DNA from: JBFWRK01 sp050248955
GTDB lineage: Bacteria; Actinomycetota; Acidimicrobiia; Acidimicrobiales; Ilumatobacteraceae
DNA length: 12,922 nucleotides
NCBI GenBank assembly: GCA_050248955.1
Contig: JBFWRK010000043.1
Coordinates: 1-12,922 of the forward strand
Direction: 5' to 3'
Shown here: one piece after another, positions 6,249 to 12,922 of the stretch
Layout of the letters: each line of letters begins with the position of its first letter
Position numbering within the stretch: position 1 is the stretch's first letter
Notes under the pieces: generated by a model
Seen by the model: only the letters and a program-made list of their open reading frames with translations
Database searches by the model: none
What the model was told of the DNA's origin: nothing
Program-made: the position numbers and the translations under genes

Positions 6249-9200
6249 GTGTTCCCGATCTCGGTGCTCGGCCCGGTCGAGATCCGACGGGCAGGTCAGC
6301 TCGTGCCGATGCCGGCTGGGAAATCATCGGAGCTGCTGGTCCGACTCGCGCTCGACGCGGGGGTGGTCGTGCGTACCGATCGGCTGCTCGACGACTTGTG
6401 GGGCGCGGACGCCGTCCACACTCGGCGGAACACGCTGCAGTCGAAGATCGTCAAGCTGCGCCGAGCGCTCGGAGACCCGACTGTCGTCGTGAGCCGGGAC
6501 GGCGGCTACCAGCTCGCCGTGGAGCTGTCGGAGGTCGACGCCCTCGCCGTGTTGGGGCGGGTGACGGAAGCGTCCTCGTTGTTCGAGCGCGGCGACGACC
6601 ATGGCGCAGCCGAGCTGTGCGCGGCAACGCGCCGACTCTTCCGGGGGGAGATCCTGTTCGGCGCCGGGGACGGCGACTGGGTCGTGCCGTACCGAGCGCG
6701 CCTGGAAGCGGCACGGCTGCAGCTCATCGAGATCGAGTGCTCGGCGCAGTTGCGACTCGGCGACCTCGGTGAGGCGATCGGCGAGCTCGAGCCAGCCGTC
6801 GCCGACTTCCCGTTCCAGGAGAGCCTCTGGGTGCTGCTGATCACCGGGCTGTACCGCGCCGGGCGGCAGGCCGATGCGTTGCGCTCGTACCAGCGGGTTC
6901 GTGAACGGTTGGCTGACGAGCTCGGCCTCGAGCCGGGTCCCGAGCTCCGGCGGCTCGAACAACAGATCCTGTCGCACGAAGCCTCGTTGGACGTCGTGCG
7001 TCTCGGCGTTGGTGCGCCCGAGCGGGATGCGCCGGTCGGGAACCTGCCGACGATGGCTCTGGAGCTCGTCGGACGCGACGTCGAGATGGCTGCGCTGGCC
7101 GAACTGCTCACGACGCGTCGGTTGGTCGAGATCGTCGGGCCTGGCGGCATCGGCAAGACCGCCGTTGCCATTGCGACTGCTCGCGCTGCCACCGCGTCGG
7201 GTGGTGTCTGGTTGGCGAGGCTGGAGTCGGCGACCACGGCCGACGAGGTCGTGGACACGTTGATCGCGGCGCTCGGCGTGACCGGTGGCGAAGCAGCCCT
7301 GTTCGACAGGCTCAGGTCGGTGGACGCTGTGGTCGTTCTCGACAACTGCGAACACGTGGTCGATGCCGCAGCCGATCTCGTGCAGCATCTCCTCGACACG
7401 GCCCCGGACATCCGGATCCTGTGCACCAGCCAGGTGCCGCTCGACATCGACGGCGAGATCGTGTTCGAGCTCGAACCGCTCGCGCTCGCCGACGCCGTCG
7501 AGCTCTTCACCCGACGTGCGTCGACGCAACGCAAGAACCATGCGCTCGGCAGCGCGGCTGACGGCGTGCACGAGCTCTGCCGTTCGCTCGATGGTCTGCC
7601 GCTCGCGATCGAGCTCGCCGCGGCGCGGACGAAGACGCTGTCGATCGCAGAGATCACGCGCCGCCTCGACGACCGGTTCGCCGTCCTCAGCGATCCGACC
7701 AGCCGCAGACCGGAGCGTCGCAGGGCGCTGAAGGCGACGATCCGTTGGAGCTACGAGCTGCTGTTCCCCGACGATCAGCGCGGGTTGTGGGCCCTCGCGA
7801 CGTTCGCCGGTGGGGCACCGCTGCCGGCGGTCGAGTTCGTCCTCGAAGCACTCGACGTGCCGGGTCGAACCGCGATCGATGTGGTCGGGCGCCTTGCCGG
7901 GCGCTCCCTCCTGATCGCCGACGACGACGGTGCGTCGGGGCAGCTGCGCTACCGGCTGCTCGACAGCATCCGCGCCTTCGCCCTCGAAGCGATGGCCGAC
8001 GCGCGACTGACCGACGTCGCCCAGGCCGCCCATGCGAGATGGTTCGCCGAGATCGCCCGAAGCTCCACCAAGGGTGTCCGCAGCAGCGGTCAGGCCGACC
8101 ATCTCGCCGTCGTGCGCACCGAACGGGCGAACATCGATGCCGCGCTCGGCTGGTGCGCAGCGCACGATCCGCTGCTCGCGCTGCGCATCGTCAACGGCTT
8201 CGGATGGGCCTGGGTGGTCCTCGGTGACAGCCGCGGTGCGCAGCGGATCCTGGCCGCGCTCGACGCCGCGAGCGGCGTGGCATCGGCGTACGACCGGGCG
8301 ACCGCGCTGCTGCTCGCCGCCTGGCTCGAAGCGTCGACCGGGGACCTCGAGCACGCCCGCGATCACATCGACCAGGCATCCGCTCTGGCCGACGCGATCG
8401 GCGACGTCGAGCTGCAAGGACGCAGCGCCTACTACCTCGCCTACGTCGTCTCCCACGACGGTGACTTCTGGGGTGGGTTCGAGCTGACCGAGCGGAGCCG
8501 CGCGCTCTACAGCGGACTGGACCGACCCTGGGATCTCGCTGCCAACGCGTTGTTCGCCACCAGAGCAGCCACGTCGGCGGGTGACGAAGCCCGCGCCGTC
8601 GACGCGGCGGATCGAGCCCAACAGCTCGTTCGAATCGTCGACGACCCGTGGCTGCACGTCCGCTTCGAGGCGATGCTCGGTGAACTGGCACGCCTCCAGC
8701 GCCGATTCGTCGACGCCGTCGATCACCTCAGCCGCGCGGCTGCGACCTCGCGCCAGCTCGGCTTCCTCCAGACCGAGGCGTACCAGGTTGCCAGCCTCGG
8801 GCGCGCCCAGTGCCAGGCCGGCGACTACGATGCCGGGGCAGCCACGCTCCACGAGGCGATCGACAAAGCCGAAGCGACCGGTGACGTGCGGATGGCGGCA
8901 CTTGCCCGGGTGCACCTCGGCCGCGTCCTCCGGGCCCTCGGACAGCCGGCAGCTGCCCGGACCGTTCTCGAACACGCCACCGCCTGGCATCGAGCCGCCG
9001 GGGGTGGTGAGCAGGCCGTGCTCGGGGAGTGCCTGCTGGGCGCGATGGACGCTCGGGACGATGATGTCGGCGCACACCGACGGCTCGTTGCGCTCCTCGA
9101 TGTCGCCCGGCGCGACGACAACGCCGCCGCCGAGGTCTTCGTGCTCGACGGGCTCGCCCGGATCGCAGCGGCAACGGGCGACACCGACGGGGCGGCCGCG

Positions 9201-9311
9201 CTGTCCGACGAGGCGGATGCACGGATGCGGGCCGCCTCCCACTTCATCGCCGAACGCGACCGTACCGACGCGCCGCGGGCTCCGATAGGCGGATCACCGC
9301 CAGCTGGCTGA
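6249..9311 (+). CDS. SARP/AfsR-type transcriptional regulator with BTAD, NB-ARC-type ATPase and helical repeats
   Basis: 1020-residue cytoplasmic activator of the STAND type. The N-terminal OmpR-like winged helix (about 1-92) includes the recognition helix NTLQSKIVKLRRALGD (61-76) and the wing DGGYQLAV. The bacterial transcription activation domain (about 95-245) ends near QALRSYQRV-like and LADELGLEPGPELRRLE sequences, characteristic of SARPs. The ATPase region has Walker A GPGGIGKT (297-304), Walker B VVVLDN (361-366), the sensor-like CTSQ (392-395) and GLPLAIELAAAR (449-460). From about 530 onward it is alpha-helical, TPR-like sequence, probably the ligand- or partner-sensing part. I see no second DNA-binding domain. 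SARPs bind direct repeats and often switch on specialised metabolism. Here it sits 21 bp after the export operon and before an esterase, either of which it may control. The GTG start gives the usual V(F)xISVLGPVE beginning. Confidence 0.9.
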   Translation: MFPISVLGPVEIRRAGQLVPMPAGKSSELLVRLALDAGVVVRTDRLLDDLWGADAVHTRRNTLQSKIVKLRRALGDPTVVVSRDGGYQLAVELSEVDALAVLGRVTEASSLFERGDDHGAAELCAATRRLFRGEILFGAGDGDWVVPYRARLEAARLQLIEIECSAQLRLGDLGEAIGELEPAVADFPFQESLWVLLITGLYRAGRQADALRSYQRVRERLADELGLEPGPELRRLEQQILSHEASLDVVRLGVGAPERDAPVGNLPTMALELVGRDVEMAALAELLTTRRLVEIVGPGGIGKTAVAIATARAATASGGVWLARLESATTADEVVDTLIAALGVTGGEAALFDRLRSVDAVVVLDNCEHVVDAAADLVQHLLDTAPDIRILCTSQVPLDIDGEIVFELEPLALADAVELFTRRASTQRKNHALGSAADGVHELCRSLDGLPLAIELAAARTKTLSIAEITRRLDDRFAVLSDPTSRRPERRRALKATIRWSYELLFPDDQRGLWALATFAGGAPLPAVEFVLEALDVPGRTAIDVVGRLAGRSLLIADDDGASGQLRYRLLDSIRAFALEAMADARLTDVAQAAHARWFAEIARSSTKGVRSSGQADHLAVVRTERANIDAALGWCAAHDPLLALRIVNGFGWAWVVLGDSRGAQRILAALDAASGVASAYDRATALLLAAWLEASTGDLEHARDHIDQASALADAIGDVELQGRSAYYLAYVVSHDGDFWGGFELTERSRALYSGLDRPWDLAANALFATRAATSAGDEARAVDAADRAQQLVRIVDDPWLHVRFEAMLGELARLQRRFVDAVDHLSRAAATSRQLGFLQTEAYQVASLGRAQCQAGDYDAGAATLHEAIDKAEATGDVRMAALARVHLGRVLRALGQPAAARTVLEHATAWHRAAGGGEQAVLGECLLGAMDARDDDVGAHRRLVALLDVARRDDNAAAEVFVLDGLARIAAATGDTDGAAALSDEADARMRAASHFIAERDRTDAPRAPIGGSPPAG

Positions 9312-9318
9312 GAACCGA

Positions 9319-9332
9319 CGGACTACAGTCCG
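9319..9332. repeat. Inverted repeat between SARP gene and esterase, over a possible -10
   Basis: CGGACTACAGTCCG has 6-bp arms around AC. It begins 8 nt after the SARP stop. It contains TACAGT (9324-9329), which fits TANNNT and could be the esterase -10, so a regulator bound to the dyad would block or assist that promoter. As RNA it could be the first of two small hairpins after the SARP gene. I cannot tell which. Confidence 0.35.
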
Positions 9333-9342
9333 CTCCGGGGAA

Positions 9343-9356
9343 GCGCCCTCGGGCGC
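9343..9356 (+). repeat. Short GC-rich hairpin in the esterase leader
   Basis: GCGCCC (9343-9348) and GGGCGC (9351-9356) are perfect complements. In RNA they would close as a five-pair stem with a CUCG tetraloop, a stable geometry. It lies between the candidate promoter and the esterase ribosome site, and no U-tract follows. It may be a weak terminator or a leader structure. Confidence 0.35.
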
Positions 9357-9374
9357 GTAGCGCGAGGGGTCGCC

Positions 9375-10454
9375 ATGACCGCGGACAGTCCACCGATCCT
9401 TCCCGGCCGGCTCGGCTCGCCGGCGATGACGCTGCGCGACGACCCGCGGGCCGACCCGCGGATGATCGCGGCGATGGAGCCGTTCGGGTTGGCCGACCCA
9501 CCCGAGGCCGCTCCGGTCGATGATGGGTCGCCGATCGACGCGCTCCTCGAGTACGTCGGCGCGGCCGAGGAGGGGTTCGAGGCCCTCTTCGGTGCCCTGG
9601 TCAGTGGTCTGCCCGATGTCGAGGGCATCACGAGAAGCGTGGAGATCATCAGGGGCATCGACGGCAACGACATCACGCTCTTCGTCCATCGCCCGGCAAT
9701 CGACGACACCGATCTGCTGCCCGGTGTCCTCCACCTGCACGGCGGCGGCATGGTGCTCCTCGAGGCCGCCGGGGCAGCGTACGTACGCTGGCGCGACGAG
9801 TTGGCCGCGTCTGGGATGGTGGTCGTCGGCGTCGAGTTCCGCAACGGCGGCGGCAAGCACGGTGCACACGCGTTTCCGGCCGGGCTGAACGACTGCAGTT
9901 CGGCGCTGCAGTGGGTGATCGACAACAAGGCCGCGCTCGGGATCTCCAAGCTCGTCGTGTCCGGTGAGTCGGGCGGCGGCAACCTCACGCTCGCCACCAC
10001 GCTCAAGGCCAAGCGAGACGGCCGGCTCGGCCAGATCGACGGGGTGTACGCGATGTGCCCGTACGTCTCGAACGCCTACGCCGCACCGCTGCCCCAGCTG
10101 ACCTCGCTCCACGAGAACGACGGGTACTTCCTCAGCTGTCACATGATGGGTGCTTTGGCGAAGGTGTACGACCCTGGCGGGGAACACGCCGCCGATCCTC
10201 TGGCCTGGCCGTTCTACGCCACGGCAGACGATCTGGTAGGGCTGCCACCCCATGTGATCTCGGTGAACCAGCTCGATCCGCTTCGTGACGAGGGGTTGGA
10301 CTACTACCGCAAGCTCCTCGATGCAGGAGTCTCGGCCGTGAGCCGGACGGTGAACGGCACATGCCATGCCGGTGACCTGATCTTCCGCGCCGCGATGCCT
10401 GACGTGTTCGCAGCGACGGTCCGAGACATCAGAGGGTTCGCCGACTCGCTGTGA
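9375..10454 (+). CDS. HSL-family (alpha/beta hydrolase fold-3) esterase
   Basis: 359-residue carboxylesterase of the hormone-sensitive-lipase family, hydrolysing short or medium acyl esters. Seen: the oxyanion motif LHLHGGGM (HGGG at 122-125), the nucleophile elbow GESGG with Ser199, the acid Asp301 in NQLDPLRDEGLDY, and His331 in NGTCHAGD. The full triad is present. The elbow reads GESGG where most family members have GDSAGG. About 90 residues precede the catalytic core (rich in Pro/Asp/Glu), forming the usual N-terminal cap. There is no signal peptide, so the enzyme is probably cytoplasmic. GAGGGG ends 5 nt before the ATG at 9375 and fixes the start. The gene lies 63 bp after the SARP stop on the same strand and converges on the VOC gene at 10485. 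Confidence 0.9.
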   Translation: MTADSPPILPGRLGSPAMTLRDDPRADPRMIAAMEPFGLADPPEAAPVDDGSPIDALLEYVGAAEEGFEALFGALVSGLPDVEGITRSVEIIRGIDGNDITLFVHRPAIDDTDLLPGVLHLHGGGMVLLEAAGAAYVRWRDELAASGMVVVGVEFRNGGGKHGAHAFPAGLNDCSSALQWVIDNKAALGISKLVVSGESGGGNLTLATTLKAKRDGRLGQIDGVYAMCPYVSNAYAAPLPQLTSLHENDGYFLSCHMMGALAKVYDPGGEHAADPLAWPFYATADDLVGLPPHVISVNQLDPLRDEGLDYYRKLLDAGVSAVSRTVNGTCHAGDLIFRAAMPDVFAATVRDIRGFADSL

Positions 10455-10484
10455 ACTGCTCCCGGGCCGTGCGAGTGAGGAGAC

Positions 10485-10910
10485 TCATCCGAAGTCGTCG
10501 TACACCTGTGTGAGGCGGAGACTGTTGCCGGAAGGGTCACGGAAGCCGGCGTCGATGCCGTAGGGCCGGACCTCGGGTGGCTCGACGAACTCGACGCCGC
10601 GGGCGCTCAGCTCTTCGTACGACTTCTGGCAGTCGTCGGTCGTCAGGAACACCGTGCCCGCGAAGCCCTTGGCCATGAGGTCACGGATCTGCATCGCGCT
10701 CTCGTCGTCGATGACCGGCGGTCCGGGAATGGCCATCAGCACGATCGAGACGTCCGGCTGGTCGGTCGGACCGACGGTCAGCCAGCGGAAGTTGCCCATC
10801 TCGGGCAGCGTCACGTCCGCGCGGACCTCCATGCCGACCTTGTCGGTGAAGAAGGCCAGGGCTTCGTCCTGGTCGTGGACCCACAACTGGGTGGTGGCGA
10901 TGCGAATCAT
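10485..10910 (-). CDS. VOC family protein, last gene of the VOC-AraC-VOC group
   Basis: 141-residue glyoxalase-fold protein. The first module has TTQLWVHDQDEALAFFTDKV (residues 6-25); the second has GTVFLTTDDCQKSYEELSARG (85-105) and ends AGFRDPSGNSLRLTQ (121-135). The place where metal-dependent members carry glutamate in the last strand holds Arg132 (SLRL), so a complete metal site is doubtful. The ATG at 10910 has AGGAG 5 nt upstream, a clear ribosome site. It starts 51 bp after the AraC gene stop and is probably co-transcribed with it. VOC genes next to short AraC regulators are common in actinobacteria; what these proteins bind is mostly unknown. The 30 bp between this stop and the convergent esterase hold no clear terminator. 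Confidence 0.8.
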   Translation of the reverse strand: MIRIATTQLWVHDQDEALAFFTDKVGMEVRADVTLPEMGNFRWLTVGPTDQPDVSIVLMAIPGPPVIDDESAMQIRDLMAKGFAGTVFLTTDDCQKSYEELSARGVEFVEPPEVRPYGIDAGFRDPSGNSLRLTQVYDDFG

Positions 10911-10929
10911 TGCGACTCCTGTGAATCGG

Positions 10930-10949
10930 AGCGAGACGGGATTCTCGCT
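10930..10949 (-). repeat. Hairpin between the AraC and VOC genes
   Basis: AGCGAGA and TCTCGCT (10930-10936 and 10943-10949) are perfect complements around six bases. On the minus-strand transcript the hairpin lies after the AraC stop and 14 nt before the AGGAG of the VOC gene. No U-run follows. It could be an operator dyad for the AraC protein or an RNA structure that tunes expression of the second VOC gene. Confidence 0.4.
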
Positions 10950-10961
10950 TCGTGGTCGAAC

Positions 10962-11396
10962 CTATTGATCGGCGCCCCCGGCGTCTTCTCGAATCGTGCG
11001 GTATCGGGGTCGCCCGTAGACCCGGGTCACGCACATCGGGACCACAGCCAGCGCCGCCGCAGGCCTGAACGTGATCCGGTACGCCGTCGGCGTCAGGCGG
11101 AAGTGGGTACGGAAGCTCGTCGTGAACGTCCCCTGGCTCTGCATGCCGACCGCGATGCAGATGCGCGCGACCGACCAGTCCGTCGTTCGCAACAACGCCG
11201 CCGCGCGTTCCAAGCGGCGGGTCAGCAGGTACTGGTGCGGCGACTCGCCGAACGTTCGGCGGAACTCACGGCTGAAGTGGGCGGGCGACAGGTGGGCTGC
11301 GCGCGCCATGTCAGCGACGGTGAGCGACTCGGCGTACCGGCGGTCGGCGAGGTCTCGAGCCCGAAGGAGGTGTCGGGCCGCAGGGACAGAGGACAC
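10962..11396 (-). CDS. Short AraC-family transcriptional regulator
   Basis: 144-residue DNA-binding protein consisting almost only of the AraC domain, without an N-terminal sensor domain. Helix-turn-helix 1 is LTVADMARAAHLSPAHFSRE (residues 25-44), followed by FRRTFGESPHQYLLTRRLERAAALL. Helix-turn-helix 2 spans about 75-97 (SVARICIAVGMQSQGTFTTSF), ending RLTPTAYR. I chose the GTG at 11396 because the sequence then begins VSSVPAARHLLRARDL, the usual start of this subfamily. An alternative GTG at 11456 overlaps the upstream VOC stop by 4 nt (GTGA) and would add 20 residues; translational coupling makes it a real possibility. The tail after residue 108 is basic and of unknown role. It lies between two VOC genes on the same strand, which it probably controls. 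Confidence 0.85.
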   Translation of the reverse strand: MSSVPAARHLLRARDLADRRYAESLTVADMARAAHLSPAHFSREFRRTFGESPHQYLLTRRLERAAALLRTTDWSVARICIAVGMQSQGTFTTSFRTHFRLTPTAYRITFRPAAALAVVPMCVTRVYGRPRYRTIREDAGGADQ

Positions 11397-11452
11397 GGTC
11401 CCAGTGTTGCCGACCGCGCAGCAGGCCCGGCCAGGCCGGGCCCACGCTACGG

Positions 11453-11842
11453 TCACTGAGCGATCTCCCAGATGTGTCCGCTGGGATCGCTGAAGCTCGC
11501 CGTGCGCGGGCCCCACGGTCGATCGATCGGGCCATTGAGCAGGGCGATACCTCTGGTCCGGAGCTCCGCACAGAGCGCATCGACGTCCTCGACGTGGATC
11601 GTGAGGACGAAGCGGGATCCGGCCTCGCGAGGTGCCACCCGTGCCGGCTCGATGAGCTCCGACGCGGCGGACACCGTCAGCAGGTTGACGAGCGCGTCGC
11701 CGAACCTGAACACGGCGGAGTCCGCGTCCTCGAACGTGACAGGTAGCCCGAACGCCCGCTGGTAGAAGCGTTTGGATTCATCGAGGTCGTCGACGAACAG
11801 GGTGATCGCGGCGATGCCGCCTGGCCAAGCCTGCTGCCGCAT
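11453..11842 (-). CDS. VOC family protein, first gene of the VOC-AraC-VOC group
   Basis: 129-residue glyoxalase-fold protein. The first module is ITLFVDDLDESKRFYQRAFG (residues 13-32); the second is LTIHVEDVDALCAELRTRG (80-98), followed by GPRTASFSDPSGHIWEIAQ at the C-terminus. Glu126 (WEIAQ) occupies the usual metal-ligand position of the last strand, unlike the other two VOC proteins in this window. The ATG at 11842 is preceded by GGAAGGGGA at about 6 nt, a good ribosome site. The AraC gene begins 56 bp downstream, or overlaps by 4 nt if its longer form is used. The substrate is unknown; resistance to an electrophile or antibiotic is one common role for such proteins but is not shown here. 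Confidence 0.82.
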   Translation of the reverse strand: MRQQAWPGGIAAITLFVDDLDESKRFYQRAFGLPVTFEDADSAVFRFGDALVNLLTVSAASELIEPARVAPREAGSRFVLTIHVEDVDALCAELRTRGIALLNGPIDRPWGPRTASFSDPSGHIWEIAQ

Positions 11843-11923
11843 CCAATTCCCCTTCCAATGTCAGGTGCTGCGGTAAGGACTCGCAGGCATCCCTGATCTC
11901 ATCGGTCGCCGCCGACGGCAGGC

Positions 11924-12751
11924 TCAGCGGATCATGGATGCTGGTACGGCGAGTTGCTCGTAGATGCGCTGCATGTCGGGCTGGTCGTGGTCGCGGGTGG
12001 CGGCAGCGAGCTGGTCGATCAGCAGATCGAAGTCGTCGCCCGTCTTGCCGTTGTAGGAGTCCTCCATCGGACCCCACTCGTCCCACGGAAGCATCTCGAT
12101 CTTGCAGAGGAGGCTGGCCAGGTCTCTCATGGCGTTGCCGCGGACCTCGCCGGGTCCCCAGTTCTCGGTGCCGAAGACACCGAAGTCCGCCGGGTCCTCC
12201 TGGCCGGATCGGACGAGCAGCCAGGCCTCGCCGGCGGTGAGGAACTCGCCGGGACGGAGGTCGTCGGGTCGGGCCGCACCGGGGGTTGCTCGGTCGAGGT
12301 ACTCGGGGTCGATGCGGATCCAGCGTCGGTGCTCGCTGGACCAGTACTCGACGATCCAGTGGTCGACCTTCTTGGGCGGGATGAAGTAGGTCGCGAAGCC
12401 GCACCGCGCTCGGGCCGGAACATCCGTCGCTCGGAGGAACGCGGTGGCCAGAACGGCGTAGTGCCGACAGGTCCCAACGACTCGCCGCTCGGCTGGTCGT
12501 GGTTGGTCCAGCGGTGTGACGCCGTCGAGCTCGAGCACCCGTTGCAGCATTGCGCTGGCCGGGCGGGTGTTGCGTTCGGTCATCCGCTGCTCGGACAACC
12601 CTGCGCCGACGGCGTCCGGGGGAGAGACCAGGAGGCCCTGCGCGGCAAGGCACAGACCCCTCGGGCCCAGGGCAAGCCGGCCGATCATCTCGGTCTGACC
12701 GGTCGTCAACTCCGTCAGCGGTCCCGCAGCGGCGTAGAAGTCGACATCCAC
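11924..12751 (-). CDS. Transglutaminase-like cysteine protease-fold protein
   Basis: 275-residue protein with a bacterial transglutaminase-like core. The triad is visible in order: Cys95 in GTCRHYAVLATAFLRA, His131 in KVDHWIVEYW, and Asp148 in WIRIDPEYLD. Family members act as proteases, peptide N-glycanases or amide-modifying enzymes, so the reaction is not known. The N-terminal 90 residues are helical, and the C-terminal 120 contain a Trp-rich segment (GTENWGPGEVRGN, LPWDEWGPMEDSYNGKTGDDFD) and a final helix pair. No signal peptide or membrane helix is seen, so it is probably cytoplasmic. The start is GTG at 12751, with no Shine-Dalgarno but a -10-like TACGGT 7 nt upstream; the next in-frame start is ATG at residue 22. 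It lies 81 bp upstream of the VOC-AraC-VOC genes, and a shared transcript is uncertain. Confidence 0.82.
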   Translation of the reverse strand: MDVDFYAAAGPLTELTTGQTEMIGRLALGPRGLCLAAQGLLVSPPDAVGAGLSEQRMTERNTRPASAMLQRVLELDGVTPLDQPRPAERRVVGTCRHYAVLATAFLRATDVPARARCGFATYFIPPKKVDHWIVEYWSSEHRRWIRIDPEYLDRATPGAARPDDLRPGEFLTAGEAWLLVRSGQEDPADFGVFGTENWGPGEVRGNAMRDLASLLCKIEMLPWDEWGPMEDSYNGKTGDDFDLLIDQLAAATRDHDQPDMQRIYEQLAVPASMIR

Positions 12752-12758
12752 CGGAGCG

Positions 12759-12764
12759 ACCGTA
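12759..12764 (-). promoter_or_regulatory. Candidate -10 element of a leaderless promoter for the transglutaminase-like gene
   Basis: On the minus strand TACGGT fits TANNNT and ends 7 nt before the GTG at 12751. No ribosome site is present. GACGTC lies 18 bp further upstream but is not a standard -35. Confidence 0.3.
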
Positions 12765-12796
12765 CTTGCGCGGCGCGTCCCTGACGTCCCCGTCGG

Positions 12797-12922
12797 CTAG
12801 TGCTCTGACCACGAACGTTCGCGCGCTTTAGGCGGCTGCGGCTCGTGGGTGTCCCCATCGTCGTTGTGCTTCACTGCGTAGCCGGGCGGCGTGTCGTCGT
12901 TGCGCGGCGAGCACTTCGGGGT
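12797..12922 (-). CDS. Possible C-terminal end of an unidentified gene entering from the right edge
   Basis: A frame open to the window edge gives 41 residues ending ARERSWSEH and a TAG stop. Third codon positions are mostly G or C (about 35 of 41), as in the real genes here, which supports coding. The peptide is polar, with DDTPPGYAVKHNDDGD and EPQPPKARER, like a disordered tail. The transglutaminase-like gene starts 45 bp downstream on the same strand. I cannot name the protein, and chance coding in GC-rich DNA is not excluded. Confidence 0.35.
   Translation of the reverse strand, partial: TPKCSPRNDDTPPGYAVKHNDDGDTHEPQPPKARERSWSEH

Noticed and set aside
6324..9242. Very long open frame (972 codons) antisense to the SARP gene
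   Set aside because: In GC-rich DNA the frame opposite a real gene often lacks stops. The peptide is a Gly/Arg/Glu/Val mix with no domain, while the sense frame has clear SARP, Walker and helical-repeat signatures.
12797..12922. Transposase or HNH-nuclease fragment at the right edge
   Set aside because: The 41 visible residues have no zinc-binding or catalytic motif, and no terminal inverted repeat is seen.

Overview
The window is GC-rich DNA (G or C at most third codon positions) from what looks like an actinobacterium. The pointers are an AfsR-like SARP regulator, an MMPL family exporter, GTG starts, several candidate leaderless genes and a fatty-acid degradation pair. An acidimicrobial lineage would fit, but I infer that only from the feel of the proteins. 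I see no tRNA, rRNA, CRISPR array, insertion sequence or phage gene. Every gene is high in GC, and nothing shows recent transfer.

Left part, minus strand (1-1529): a crotonase with both catalytic glutamates (747-1529) is followed 24 bp downstream by an SDR of the 2,4-dienoyl-CoA reductase type (1-722, cut by the window edge). Together they suggest degradation of unsaturated acyl-CoAs. A short divergent region separates them from a small VOC-fold gene on the plus strand (1624-1998).

Centre, plus strand (2188-9311): four tightly packed genes look like one operon. They are a 194-residue membrane protein that I read as three copies of a two-helix unit, a 716-residue MMPL/RND transporter, an atypical NAD(P)-binding SDR, and a 114-residue helical protein of unknown function. 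Neighbours overlap by 1, 4 and 20 nt, so translation is probably coupled. A leader rich in dyad symmetry (2056-2167) precedes the first gene. Right after the operon comes a 1020-residue SARP/AfsR-type regulator (DNA-binding domain, BTAD, NB-ARC-type ATPase, helical repeats). It has its own candidate promoter and is the obvious candidate regulator of the export operon or of the esterase that follows.

Right part: an HSL-family esterase (9375-10454, plus) meets a minus-strand group converging on it: transglutaminase-like protein (11924-12751), VOC protein (11453-11842), short AraC-type regulator (10962-11396) and a second VOC protein (10485-10910). VOC-AraC-VOC probably forms an operon. The right edge holds what may be the C-terminal end of one more minus-strand gene. 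Gaps longer than 100 bp are few; the largest is 1999-2187.
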